Source of the DNA: Bacteroidales bacterium UBA1410
GTDB taxonomy: Bacteria; Bacteroidota; Bacteroidia; Bacteroidales; Dysgonomonadaceae
Length of the DNA stretch: 51,447 nt
Reading direction: 5' to 3'
Assembly: GCA_002305015.1 (NCBI GenBank)
Contig: DBPW01000042.1
Location: 1-51,447, forward strand
Both the position numbers and the translations under genes were made by a program. Numbering within the stretch: position 1 is the first letter of the stretch; each line of letters begins with the position of its first letter. The notes beneath the pieces are model-generated. The model had not been told where the DNA came from, searched no databases, and saw only the letters and a list, made by a program, of their open reading frames with translations. Of this stretch, positions 7,769-16,590 are shown piece by piece.

Positions 7769-8587
7769 TTACAATTTTTTATATTTAACATTGTATTTGA
7801 TCACTTGATCAAGAAAAGTGATGGAAGCATCCTCCATTCTGTTAAGAATACCTTCCAGTTTATTAAGAAGATAATTATAAAATACTTGAAGAATAATGGC
7901 AACGATAAGACCAAATACCGTCGTGATCAAAGCAACTTTCATACCGGCAGCAACAATTGTCGGACTGATATCGCCTGCTCTCTGAATATCGTCGAATGCC
8001 ATAACCATACCAACAACAGTTCCCAAGAATCCGAGAGAAGGAGCAATGGCGATAAACAACGTAATCCACGAAAGATTTCTTTCCAGCAATCCGCTCTGAA
8101 CTCCGCCATAAGACACGATGGAACGTTCTACCACATCCGGACCCTCTTCGAGACGAAGCAACCCCTGATAAATAATGGAAGCGATAGGACCTCTTGTGTC
8201 ACGGGCAATATCTTTTGCACCTTCTACATCTCCATTGCTGAGGGCTTCGCCAATTTTTTTAAGAAGAGCTTGAGAGTCAACATCTGCCAAGCTTAAATAG
8301 ATGATTCTTTCAAGAGCAAAAGCCAAACCTAAAACAAATACTAAAGCAATAGGAGCCATAAAACCTACCCCACCTTCAATAAACTTAATTTTAAGGGCTT
8401 GATGAAAACCACCCGAGGCGCTTTCTTCAACAGCCGGAGCAGCTTCGCTTGCGGCCGGTGCTGCTGCTACTTGTTTGCTTTGAGCAGCAGTATCTGCAAC
8501 TGCAGTAGAATCTTGCGCTAAAAGAACCGATGGCAATCCTACCGACAATATGCCGAGAATTGCTAAAATTGCAAATAACTTTTTCAT
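7769..8587 (-). CDS. exbB: MotA/TolQ/ExbB-family proton channel protein
   Basis: A 272-residue protein. It starts with a signal-like helix (MKKLFAILAILGILSVGLPSVLLAQ) and an alanine-rich linker, then a membrane segment at about 77-98. The diagnostic MotA/ExbB block follows: LGFLGTVVGMVMAFDDIQRAGDISPTIVAAGMKVALITTVFGL (residues about 190-235, split here only for naming). It forms the proton-conducting ring that energises TonB together with ExbD. It is the first gene of the operon. The N-terminal extension is longer than in E. coli ExbB and is common in this phylum. Confidence 0.92.
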   Translation of the reverse strand: MKKLFAILAILGILSVGLPSVLLAQDSTAVADTAAQSKQVAAAPAASEAAPAVEESASGGFHQALKIKFIEGGVGFMAPIALVFVLGLAFALERIIYLSLADVDSQALLKKIGEALSNGDVEGAKDIARDTRGPIASIIYQGLLRLEEGPDVVERSIVSYGGVQSGLLERNLSWITLFIAIAPSLGFLGTVVGMVMAFDDIQRAGDISPTIVAAGMKVALITTVFGLIVAIILQVFYNYLLNKLEGILNRMEDASITFLDQVIKYNVKYKKL

Positions 8588-8726
8588 TGTGTGTTCAATT
8601 TTTTAGGATTAATGATCTGAAATTGTTTATAAATTAATTATTCTAATTATTATATTCATTATTTCTCTGAATATCCAAACTCAATAAACGCTGCTAAAAT
8701 TTTCTCTCTTTACTGAATGTTCTCTG

Positions 8727-8814
8727 CGGAGAGAGCGGGATTCGAACCCGCGATACACTTTTGGCGTATACACGCTTTCCAGGCGTGCCTCTTCAACCAC
8801 TCGAGCATCTCTCC
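8727..8814 (-). tRNA. tRNA-Ser (anticodon GGA)
   Basis: The reverse strand folds as an 88-nt class II tRNA. The acceptor arms GGAGAGA and TCTCTCC pair, the anticodon arm reads ACGCCT-GGA-AAGCGT, a long variable arm follows, and the T arm is GCGGGTTCGAATCCCGC. The discriminator is G. CCA is not encoded. Serine identity follows from the GGA anticodon and the long variable arm. Confidence 0.96.
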
Positions 8815-8975
8815 TGACGGAGATTTTCAGAAAACGGGCGCAAATTACAAAAAATATTTCATTTGCACTCCATTCAACAGACAAAATTAAAGAATTTATC
8901 CCATATATGCCGCTAAAATTCCATTTAATTTTTTATAAAATCCGCACCCAATCAACAAAAACCTCTACTAAACTC

Positions 8976-9758
8976 CTATTCCCAATTACTTATATCAACT
9001 AGCTTTGCTACATTTTGCGTAGTAATTCGGGCAACTTCTTCTTCCGGGATACCAAAAATATCTGACAACTTCTTCGCTATCTTCGTTAAATAAGCCGGTT
9101 CGTTACGTTTTCCTCTGTAAGGTACGGGTGCCAAATAAGGAGCATCCGTTTCCAATACAATCCGTTCGATATCGCAATCCGCTAATGCATCGGACAAACC
9201 GGAATTTTTAAACGTAACTATTCCGTTTATTCCAACAAAAAACGAAGGCAGCTTCAGTATAGTATTTAACTCTTCCTTCGAACCACCAAAACTATGAAAA
9301 ACGCCTCGAAGAAAACGCATGCCCACATTTTTGATACTTTGCATCACTTCACTATTTGCATTTCGTGAATGAATTACCACCGGCAGATTCATTTCAATAC
9401 TCCATTGCAATTGTTTTTCGAAAGCTATTATTTGCTGCATCTTAAAGGTTTGATCCCAATAAAGATCGATACCTATTTCGCCTATACCGATATAAGGATT
9501 TGTTTTCAGTTCATGATGAATGATATCCAATTGATATTCCCAATCTTCCTTTACAGCAGTTGGATGTAATCCCATCATCGGGATAAAAAAGGAAGAATCG
9601 TACTGAACGGTTTGTTTAAGTAATTCTATGGAGTCGGTATCGATGTTAGGCAATAAAATTTTACGCACACCGACATTTTTAGCCCTGATGATCACATCAT
9701 CAAAATCGTCATGAAAATCAGGCAAGTAAAGATGCGCATGCGTATCGATAAGATTCAT
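8976..9758 (-). CDS. tatD: TatD-family metal-dependent hydrolase
   Basis: A 260-residue TIM-barrel hydrolase. The metal ligands are visible: DTHAHL at the N-terminus, GEIGIDLYWD, PVVIHSRNANSE, GVFHSFGG and LETDAPYLAP. Family members are 3'-5' DNA exonucleases and D-aminoacyl-tRNA deacylase-like enzymes; the exact activity is not settled by sequence. The start codon overlaps the stop of the upstream unknown gene by 4 bp, so the two are translationally coupled. Confidence 0.92.
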   Translation of the reverse strand: MNLIDTHAHLYLPDFHDDFDDVIIRAKNVGVRKILLPNIDTDSIELLKQTVQYDSSFFIPMMGLHPTAVKEDWEYQLDIIHHELKTNPYIGIGEIGIDLYWDQTFKMQQIIAFEKQLQWSIEMNLPVVIHSRNANSEVMQSIKNVGMRFLRGVFHSFGGSKEELNTILKLPSFFVGINGIVTFKNSGLSDALADCDIERIVLETDAPYLAPVPYRGKRNEPAYLTKIAKKLSDIFGIPEEEVARITTQNVAKLVDISNWE

Positions 9759-10453
9759 TCTTCAATTGTTTCCCCTTTCCTATAGTAATACACCACCCCG
9801 TATTCCCGATTCTTTTCAAGACGTTCGAGCAGGGGCAAATCTTTGTTTGTTCTTTCTACTTGCTCCCAAATATCGAAAATAATGTTGTCTACTATTTCTC
9901 TTGCTTCCGTCACCTGATTTTGCAGACGCATAGTAGCCTTTTGATGTATTTTTTGAGTCTGATACCCCTCCTTAAAAAGCGAAAACATGACTTTGACTTT
10001 CGCAATAGTAGGATTAAAGATGGGCACCCCACCCTTTCTTATACGGGATTCTTCCCCTGTAATTATTTTTTCGCCCCACTCAAGGAGTAGTTCATTTGTA
10101 GAAAAATCAGGAACGATCATATGCTGATTTTCTAAACCATATAATTTCAAATGATCCGTTTTTATTTCGGAACGAATAATGCACATATATAACACTTGCA
10201 CAAAATGCGAAAGATACATACGTGCATTTTTAGCCTTCTGTTGAAATAAGATATTTGCTTTTACCTGTGTATCGAAAGATTGTTGATACTGATTGTATAG
10301 ACGTTCAAATCGCGAAAGCACATTTTTGGCCTCCTGAAGTGTTTTCATATCAACCGCCAATTCTCGAAAATCTGTATTTGAACATTTTTCGATGGCAGTT
10401 TTCAATGCGCGGATGCGTGCATTATCGGTATTGGGCAATCTGCGATAAGGCAT
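9755..10453 (-). CDS. Conserved protein of unknown function coupled to tatD
   Basis: The 232-residue product is soluble, with no signal peptide or membrane helix. It is rich in charged and glutamine residues and mostly helical by eye: residues 40-80 (LQEAKNVLSRFERLYNQY) and 165-215 (QKATMRLQNQVTEAREIV) look coiled-coil-like. I do not recognise a domain. The central part, PDFSTNELLLEWGEKIITGEESR, may be a small globular unit. It lies 56 bp after the polyprenyl synthase stop and overlaps tatD by 4 bp. Confidence 0.7.
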   Translation of the reverse strand: MPYRRLPNTDNARIRALKTAIEKCSNTDFRELAVDMKTLQEAKNVLSRFERLYNQYQQSFDTQVKANILFQQKAKNARMYLSHFVQVLYMCIIRSEIKTDHLKLYGLENQHMIVPDFSTNELLLEWGEKIITGEESRIRKGGVPIFNPTIAKVKVMFSLFKEGYQTQKIHQKATMRLQNQVTEAREIVDNIIFDIWEQVERTNKDLPLLERLEKNREYGVVYYYRKGETIEE

Positions 10454-10509
10454 GATTAATTCACTATTAAAGACTATTTTTGAAACATTCTATTCCTCTC
10501 TTGACTTAA

Positions 10510-11487
10510 TTATTTATGCCGTTGCATCAAATTATCAACCAAAACTAACAGCTCATTTTTCCGGGCAGATGCAACAGGTAAATTTGAGAAACAATCTAAT
10601 GCCGAAAGATAATATTTTTCGATGAGATTTTCTGAAATAGCCTTCAAATTTAATTCATCATAGATATTTTTAACAGCATTTATTTTTGTAGTAGAATCAA
10701 CATCTTTTGCCGTAAGCCATTTATCGAGCTCTTTTCGTTGCGAAGCATTGGAATTTTCCAGGGCTTTTATCAACAAAAAAGTTTTTTTATTGCAAACAAT
10801 ATCGCCTCCTATGTTTTTACCGAATGTTTTGGTATCACCATATACATCCAACAAATCGTCCTTAAGCTGAAAAGCCATCCCGATATGAATACCAAACTGA
10901 TATAAGAGATCCGAATCAAGCGATGATGCTTTACCTAGCATTGCACCTATTTTTAAAGAACATGCAATCAGAACTGCCGTTTTCAAACGAATCATTTCCA
11001 TATATTCTGCTTCCGTTACATCCCTCCTTTTTTCGAAATCCATATCATACTGCTGGCCTTGACAAACCTCCATAGCAGTTTTGGAAAAAAGAGAAAGAAC
11101 GTCGGGTAACAGATGTAGAGGGACATCGGCAATATACGTATAAGCTTGTATTAACATGGCATCACCCGATAAAATAGCGGCATTATTTCCCCAAAGTTGG
11201 TGTACCGTAGGATTTCCTCGGCGCATATCCGCCCGATCCATCAAATCGTCATGTAATAAAGTGAAATTATGAAAGATTTCTATGCCTACTGCAGGAGAAA
11301 GCGATAAACTGACATCGTCACTAAAAAGGTTGGTCGCCATGAGTGTAAGTATGGGACGTAACCTTTTCCCATCGCTAGATAAAACATAACGAATAGGATC
11401 ATACAAAGCCTGTGGGGACAAATCCAACGGTATTTTTTTTATGGCATCATTAATTCTATTTTCCAGGTCACGTATGCTGTAGATCAT
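10510..11487 (-). CDS. Polyprenyl synthetase (trans-isoprenyl diphosphate synthase)
   Basis: A 325-residue all-alpha isoprenyl diphosphate synthase that extends allylic diphosphates with isopentenyl diphosphate. The first aspartate-rich motif is LLHDDLMDRADMRRG and the second FQLKDDLLDVYGD. SSDGKRLRPILTLM carries the GKRxRP diphosphate contact. Chain length (geranylgeranyl, or octaprenyl-type for menaquinone) cannot be read with certainty. The ATG at 11487 was chosen because the upstream in-frame extension runs through the tonB terminator hairpin. Confidence 0.92.
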   Translation of the reverse strand: MIYSIRDLENRINDAIKKIPLDLSPQALYDPIRYVLSSDGKRLRPILTLMATNLFSDDVSLSLSPAVGIEIFHNFTLLHDDLMDRADMRRGNPTVHQLWGNNAAILSGDAMLIQAYTYIADVPLHLLPDVLSLFSKTAMEVCQGQQYDMDFEKRRDVTEAEYMEMIRLKTAVLIACSLKIGAMLGKASSLDSDLLYQFGIHIGMAFQLKDDLLDVYGDTKTFGKNIGGDIVCNKKTFLLIKALENSNASQRKELDKWLTAKDVDSTTKINAVKNIYDELNLKAISENLIEKYYLSALDCFSNLPVASARKNELLVLVDNLMQRHK

Positions 11488-11518
11488 TTTATTGATAAAA
11501 TAAGAGTAAAATTGCAAT

Positions 11519-11548
11519 AAAAGCTGCTTTTTTGTTAAAGCAGCTTTT
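11519..11548 (-). terminator. Intrinsic terminator of tonB
   Basis: A perfect 12-bp stem (AAAAGCTGCTTT with AAAGCAGCTTTT) closes a 6-nt loop, 26 bp after the tonB stop. The T run is part of the stem end. Confidence 0.8.
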
Positions 11549-11574
11549 ATCAATCCAATTAATTTCTTTCTTTA

Positions 11575-12273
11575 TTACTGTTGCAAGCGGAATACAATAG
11601 GCAACGTAAAACGTACTCGAACGGCTTTACCTCGTTGCTTACCCGGTTTCCATTTCGGCATAGACTGAATCACGCGAACAGCTTCTTTATCAAGTGAGGG
11701 ATCGACTCCACGTACTACTTGAACATCGGTAATACTACCATCTTTTTCAACAACAAAAGAACAAATTACACGACCTTGAATTCCGTTCTCCTGCGCTATT
11801 ACCGGATACCTGATATTGTCACTCAAAAATTTCATCAGAGCTGCTTGTCCTCCCGGAAACTCCGGCTGTTCTTCTACAACAACGAAAATTTCCTCTGCGG
11901 CTTCTTCTTCTTTAGGTTTTGGAGGAGGGGGTGGTGTAAAAGTTTGAATTTGAGCCTTACTCTGATCATCTTCTATATTAATATTGAAATGGGTTTCAAC
12001 TTTCTCTTCTACCACTTCAATAATTTCTGGCGCTTCGGGTTCGGGTGGAGGTGGAGGAGGCGGAGGGGTAGGATCACGTCTTGTGATTTCGATTTCTTCC
12101 TCGGCTACAACGTCTTGAACAACCACATTTTTATCTACTGGGGCTATTTTCGAAGACCATTCAAATGCAACGAACATCCCGGCCAAAGCAATAACAAGCC
12201 CCATTAAAAAAGCCATGTCTTTTTGATTCTCAAGGTTCGCTTTCGGCGATTTTTTTATTTCATCCTTATCCAT
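11575..12273 (-). CDS. tonB: TonB energy-transducing protein
   Basis: A 232-residue protein with a short cytoplasmic tail and one membrane anchor (about residues 21-40). A proline/glutamate-rich periplasmic spacer follows (PTPPPPPPPPEPEAPE and TPPPPPKPKEEEAAEE). The C-terminal TonB domain covers about 140-232: PEFPGGQAALMKFLSDNIRYP, NGIQGRVICSFVVEKDG and PKWKPGKQRGKAVRVRFTLP. It passes ExbB/ExbD energy to outer-membrane TonB-dependent receptors such as SusC-type porters. It is monocistronic, about 3 kb from the exbB operon. The promoter-like TATCTTTG and the strong terminator bracket it. Confidence 0.95.
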   Translation of the reverse strand: MDKDEIKKSPKANLENQKDMAFLMGLVIALAGMFVAFEWSSKIAPVDKNVVVQDVVAEEEIEITRRDPTPPPPPPPPEPEAPEIIEVVEEKVETHFNINIEDDQSKAQIQTFTPPPPPKPKEEEAAEEIFVVVEEQPEFPGGQAALMKFLSDNIRYPVIAQENGIQGRVICSFVVEKDGSITDVQVVRGVDPSLDKEAVRVIQSMPKWKPGKQRGKAVRVRFTLPIVFRLQQ

Positions 12274-12325
12274 GATATAAATAATAGTTTATGCATTTAA
12301 AACTTATTCATTTTGTTCTATGAGA

Positions 12326-12333
12326 CAAAGATA
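12326..12333 (-). promoter_or_regulatory. -7 element of tonB
   Basis: On the reverse strand TATCTTTG matches TAnnTTTG, 52 bp before the tonB start. No good -33 element is seen. Confidence 0.5.
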
Positions 12334-12425
12334 GATTTTTTTTCTTTATGATGTTCTTATTTTAATAGAAAAATTTGAAAAAATCCATCCTATCCTATCT
12401 TTTATTTATTTATACGATAGAGAAC

Positions 12426-12962
12426 TTAATTTTTCAACTTGTAAATATCGGCAAGATTTCTCCCATAACCATCATAATCCAACCCATATCCTACAAGAAA
12501 ATCAGAAGGCACCTCCATCGCAACATAGTCCGGATGAAGATCGTATTTTAGTGCTCCCGGTTTCAACAACAAAGAAGCAATCTTTATCTCGCATGGATGA
12601 TGCTTTTTTAGTTCTTCTATCAATGCCGTCAACGTATTTCCACTATCAATAATATCTTCCACAATAACAACGGTTCTGTTTTCTATCGATTCTGTCAAGC
12701 CGAGTATCACTCTTACAGACTCTGTGCTTGAAGTCCCTTGGTAAGAAGCCAAACGGATAAAAGTTATTTCACAGGGAATGGAAACTCTTTTCATGAGCTC
12801 GGCTGCAAACATGAACGCTCCGTTCAATACAACAAGAAAAAGCGGATTCTTCCCTTTAAGGTCAGTATTGATCTGATTCGCAACTCGAGATATATTATTC
12901 TCTATTACTTCTGATTCGATAAACAGCTCAAACTCCTTATCATTTATTTTTACACTCTTCAT
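12426..12962 (-). CDS. hpt: Hypoxanthine phosphoribosyltransferase
   Basis: A 178-residue purine salvage enzyme that converts hypoxanthine (and guanine) plus PRPP to IMP (GMP). The PRPP loop VVIVEDIIDSGNTL, the catalytic-loop region ASYQGTSSTESVRV, and the base-binding end DFLVGYGLDYDGYGRNL are all typical. The start at 12962 (MKSVKIND) gives the usual size; ATGs at 12968 and 12989 are possible. A promoter is not obvious. Confidence 0.93.
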   Translation of the reverse strand: MKSVKINDKEFELFIESEVIENNISRVANQINTDLKGKNPLFLVVLNGAFMFAAELMKRVSIPCEITFIRLASYQGTSSTESVRVILGLTESIENRTVVIVEDIIDSGNTLTALIEELKKHHPCEIKIASLLLKPGALKYDLHPDYVAMEVPSDFLVGYGLDYDGYGRNLADIYKLKN

Positions 12963-13043
12963 ACCCATAAAAGTCATAATGGAAAACAAAGGGACAAAAT
13001 TACAACTTTTTATGGATTACAAAAGAAGGTTGTCTTTTTGAAT

Positions 13044-14624
13044 CTAATTATCTTTAAACGCATCGTATGCTCCATCTACAAACTTAAGCTTAATTTTGCC
13101 CTTTGCTACACTATTCCCCTGCAAACCGACTGCATCCAATATACCCGTTTTGACAGCCATATAGAGCGTTTGGGGATCGGTCAACGGATCATCTATATCG
13201 GGAGATAACTTTTTGATTTTTTCAAGGATAGACCATGCTTCGTTTTTTAAATAATCAGCCCGACTTCTTATTTCGGGATCGCATTTAAAATCCGGTAATC
13301 CCTTGGCAGCCATCGAATGGACTCTGCGAACCAACTTTATACTTTCAAAAATCTCCTTTGAAGTTGCTCTTCTCATGGCCTCACAATAGGAAACGACATG
13401 AATGATATGGGGTTTCAGATAAGAAGCATAAAACATAGAAGCCGCCAACTGTCCTCTTGCACTATCCGGATCGGCAGGAAAAGAAAGTAATCCTGTTCGA
13501 ATCATTCGATACGGAATAAACGAATCATCGGCCAACGATTCAACCAGTTCCTGTTTTGCAATCGCTTTTGCCACATCCATTTTGGGCGACAAACCGGGAG
13601 GAGTATTCATCATATATTGCTGAATATACCATTTAACGCCAAGTTTTTTCGCCACATAAGCTGCAAGATAAGTGGTGGCAACCGCCAATCCGTCGTGAGC
13701 ATACCTCAGTTCCCATTGATGAGCGTCATTAATTTCTACCGGCACACCATGAGCCGCATTCCACTTTATACCTTCCATATTTTCAATTATGGCTTCCAAC
13801 AGATTTCGTTCGGAACGCCGGTCAAGTTCGGAGTACCAAAAAAGAGGAATAGCCGCCCATGCATTGTTAACCGTTTCTTTCAAAAGCTTGGAAAAATCTA
13901 CTATCCGATTGGTACCCGAATAGCACCTAATCAACGGATAGTTTCCGGTTCGACTTGCTTGATAAAGCCTCATAAAATCGGTTTTCGAGCGTATCGGCGC
14001 CCCACCGGCCCCATCTTGTGCAGGATGCATTTTATCGGGTTCGAAAAAATATTGCTGACAATTCTGATCCGGTGCCAATGAGATAATATCTAAAAGTTCG
14101 GACTCAGCCATTTTTCTGACTTCCTCCATGGTTTCCTCCATAGTTTGCAGTCCGATATGATGTCTTATCAAGGGATAAGGATATTTAAATGCGATTCTTT
14201 CCGGCAAACTATCGGGATAATTCCTTTTTTCTTGAAATTTTAACTGACCCCGTAAAAAGAGAACCACATCCTCTTCTTCTTCTGACCCATCGAATATTTT
14301 CTTAAAAATGCCAGATTGAGCTGCAATTTCGGAAGTTTCTATAGTTCCACCGAAAATAAAATCAATATTATCTCCCCTCTCTATTTTCTCTATTTCTTTT
14401 AAAAATTCATGCAATAGATTTGACAGAGCAACCGCTCCTAATCGATAACTTAATGCCACAATGTTTGGCTTTTCTTTTTCGATGCTTTCAATCACCCGAC
14501 TTATCGGCACAGCTGCGCCCAAATTAACTGTTTCATAACCTTCCTTTTTGGCAAGTTCCAAAAAATTCAAAAGTCCGGCAACATGAACATCACTTCCGAT
14601 AGAAGCACCTAAAATTTTATTCAT
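13044..14624 (-). CDS. Cobalamin-dependent mutase-like protein, B12 domain fused to GlmE-like barrel
   Basis: The 526-residue protein begins with a B12-binding Rossmann domain (about 1-130). D12-x-H14-x-x-G17 marks base-off/His-on cobalamin, ALSYRLG at 57-63 stands at the SxL position, and FGG at 91-93 is the glycine pair. The remainder looks like a distant glutamate-mutase epsilon barrel: GAGGAPIRSKTDFMRLY, RTGNYPLIRCYSGT, NDAHQWELRYAHDGLA, MNTPPGLSP, and a GILDAVGLQGNSVAKGKI tail that parallels the GlmE end. No CxxxCxxC is present, so it is not a B12-radical SAM protein. Such mutases shift carbon skeletons via adenosylcobalamin; the substrate is unknown. The ATG overlaps the stop of the upstream dehydrogenase by 4 bp, so the pair is coupled. 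No reactivase (GlmL type) is in the window. Confidence 0.78.
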   Translation of the reverse strand: MNKILGASIGSDVHVAGLLNFLELAKKEGYETVNLGAAVPISRVIESIEKEKPNIVALSYRLGAVALSNLLHEFLKEIEKIERGDNIDFIFGGTIETSEIAAQSGIFKKIFDGSEEEEDVVLFLRGQLKFQEKRNYPDSLPERIAFKYPYPLIRHHIGLQTMEETMEEVRKMAESELLDIISLAPDQNCQQYFFEPDKMHPAQDGAGGAPIRSKTDFMRLYQASRTGNYPLIRCYSGTNRIVDFSKLLKETVNNAWAAIPLFWYSELDRRSERNLLEAIIENMEGIKWNAAHGVPVEINDAHQWELRYAHDGLAVATTYLAAYVAKKLGVKWYIQQYMMNTPPGLSPKMDVAKAIAKQELVESLADDSFIPYRMIRTGLLSFPADPDSARGQLAASMFYASYLKPHIIHVVSYCEAMRRATSKEIFESIKLVRRVHSMAAKGLPDFKCDPEIRSRADYLKNEAWSILEKIKKLSPDIDDPLTDPQTLYMAVKTGILDAVGLQGNSVAKGKIKLKFVDGAYDAFKDN

Positions 14625-15706
14625 CCTTCCCCCTCCTCAACGAACTTGACTATTTTTTCTATGCTCCAACCTTTCAATCCTAAATCTTCAACCGTTCTCC
14701 CTGTTTCCCAAAAGTTGCTACCCAACATAGCATTCGCTATACTTATCATAGCATCGATAACGGGAGTTTTAACGTCAAATTCTTTTCCGAAAGAAGAAAT
14801 CGGAACCAGACTCATTGGCACATCTTCCAAAAGATAACGATTATCTAAGCTGGTGGGTGCATATATCCCCCGATAACCTTCATTATTGCGGATAGCATGA
14901 TATAAATTTTGACCACTGACATCGTAGGCATAACTCAACCATTCTTTAACCGTCATCGGCTGAACATTAAAAAGCTTCATTACCTCACATCTTTCCTCAT
15001 CAATTTTTTCGAGTACTTTAGCAACCGAAGGTGAAATGCCTTCAAAATAAAATTCGAACTTGCCCGCAGTTGTTTCTACTCGTGCAGCATTCAAAATTAA
15101 GGTTGCAGGGTGCAAAACAACACCTATGTTATTAAAACTTGTATAAACGATGTTTTTAACAATCTCAAATTCCGGCATTACTTGCTGCAATGTTTCGGCT
15201 AACTCGGGATTTCTTGATGCGGGGAGAGCTGAAACAGGTACAGCATTTTTTATTCTGAAAATTCGGGTAACACCGGGATTAGACATGCGGGAAGCAAAAA
15301 TAAAAGTTTGCGCTTCCGCAACAATAACATCCTTCTTTACGCCTTCCCTTTTCAACGTATTATAAAACTCCAACGCTCCACCTGTCCTGCCGGGATTCAA
15401 AACGATAATCTGTCCGTCTTCCAGGAAAGGAGCCATTCTCTCTGCAATTTCTTTGTGGGCGAAAGCCGGCACAACAACCATAATAAGCTTTCTTCCTTTC
15501 ATCGCCTCATCAATTTTTGTTGTCGCAAAAGATACTTCATATTCTCCATCAACTTGTCCTTCAATTTTGATTTTATGTGACTCGATGATAGGATATATTC
15601 TCCTTCTCGATCTGTTAAAAAGTGCGACATCAAAACCTTTCATGGCCAGATATCCTGCAAGAGCTTGTCCTCCATTCCCTGCTCCGATTACGGTTATTTT
15701 AATCAT
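14621..15706 (-). CDS. NAD(P)-dependent opine/octopine dehydrogenase-family protein
   Basis: A 361-residue protein with an N-terminal Rossmann motif (VIGAGNGGQALAGYL, G8-x-G10-x-x-G13). A C-terminal octopine-dehydrogenase-like helical domain follows. H199 in NNIGVVLHPATLILNAARVE lies where the catalytic histidine of opine dehydrogenases is expected, and SYDVS-like AYDVSGQNLYHAI and APTSLDNRYLLEDVP also fit the family. Family members reductively condense an amino acid with a 2-oxo acid, or run the reverse oxidation. It is cotranscribed and coupled with the mutase gene, so the substrate may be an amino acid or opine processed by both. It starts 88 bp after trmN6. Confidence 0.8.
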   Translation of the reverse strand: MIKITVIGAGNGGQALAGYLAMKGFDVALFNRSRRRIYPIIESHKIKIEGQVDGEYEVSFATTKIDEAMKGRKLIMVVVPAFAHKEIAERMAPFLEDGQIIVLNPGRTGGALEFYNTLKREGVKKDVIVAEAQTFIFASRMSNPGVTRIFRIKNAVPVSALPASRNPELAETLQQVMPEFEIVKNIVYTSFNNIGVVLHPATLILNAARVETTAGKFEFYFEGISPSVAKVLEKIDEERCEVMKLFNVQPMTVKEWLSYAYDVSGQNLYHAIRNNEGYRGIYAPTSLDNRYLLEDVPMSLVPISSFGKEFDVKTPVIDAMISIANAMLGSNFWETGRTVEDLGLKGWSIEKIVKFVEEGEG

Positions 15707-15794
15707 ATCTATGAAAATTATAAAGGTTATATAAATTGTATACTAGTTCTATGGGGCTCTCTCAAATAAATCTAATTATCTAAATCTGTGGGCG

Positions 15795-16523
15795 TCATGA
15801 CTCTTCCAAATACAAATAAAAATCTTTCGCTAACTGAATGAATTCGTCCGAATAATGATGCCTCTCCATTTCAATCACCAGATGTTTATGAATTGTGCCA
15901 ACTTCAGAAGGAACTAACGATAATTCCATTAATAGCCGCTTAGGAGAACTGTGGGGTGTGGGATACACATCAGTCTGACGATGAATATACCATCCTGTTT
16001 CTTGAATTAATCCGTTCAAAAAAGACTTCCTTTCAAATGGATAAATAAAAGAAAGTTTTCCATGTGTTGAAATTACCTGTCTACTCAAAAAAAGTAAATC
16101 TTCAATTGGAAGAGAATAAGCATGACGAGCTTCACTACGCCGTTTATCCGGTGGTAACAACGAATTCACAAAAAAGGGAGGATTACAAACAATGCCATCA
16201 AACTTAACGGAGGTTTGCTCTACAAAATCTCGAAAAGAGATATTGGCCACTTCAATCCGATGGTTGAAAGGTGATGCCGCCACATTCTCTTTTGCCTGAA
16301 CAACAGCATCGTTATCTACATCAATAGCGGTGATATCGGCTAATTCGTTCCGTTGAGCAAGCATTAAAGCAATCAATCCTGACCCTGTTCCCACATCCAA
16401 CATATTTTTGTTTTGAGCTACCGAAGTCCATGCCCCCAACAATACCCCATCTGTACCTACTTTCATTGCACACCGATCATGATAGACCGAAAATCGCTTA
16501 AAACGAAAACAAGAAGCCGACAT
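15795..16523 (-). CDS. trmN6: tRNA1(Val) (adenine(37)-N6)-methyltransferase family
   Basis: A 242-residue SAM-dependent methyltransferase of the YfiC/TrmN6 family. VGTDGVLLGAW at the N-terminus, the SAM motif LDVGTGSGLIALML, the acidic AIDVDNDAV and the amino-methylase signature CNPPFF are all clear. It modifies A37 of tRNA1(Val) in E. coli. It could be the first gene of an operon with the downstream opine dehydrogenase and mutase genes, although the 88-bp gap leaves room for another promoter. Confidence 0.88.
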   Translation of the reverse strand: MSASCFRFKRFSVYHDRCAMKVGTDGVLLGAWTSVAQNKNMLDVGTGSGLIALMLAQRNELADITAIDVDNDAVVQAKENVAASPFNHRIEVANISFRDFVEQTSVKFDGIVCNPPFFVNSLLPPDKRRSEARHAYSLPIEDLLFLSRQVISTHGKLSFIYPFERKSFLNGLIQETGWYIHRQTDVYPTPHSSPKRLLMELSLVPSEVGTIHKHLVIEMERHHYSDEFIQLAKDFYLYLEES

Positions 16524-16590
16524 TTTACAAGTTCTATATATTTGGCATGAATTTTGACGCTTTCTTATACATTATTAAACAAAATAGCCC

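Noticed and set aside
13044..14624. B12-dependent radical SAM enzyme
   Set aside because: No CxxxCxxC motif is found after the B12 domain.
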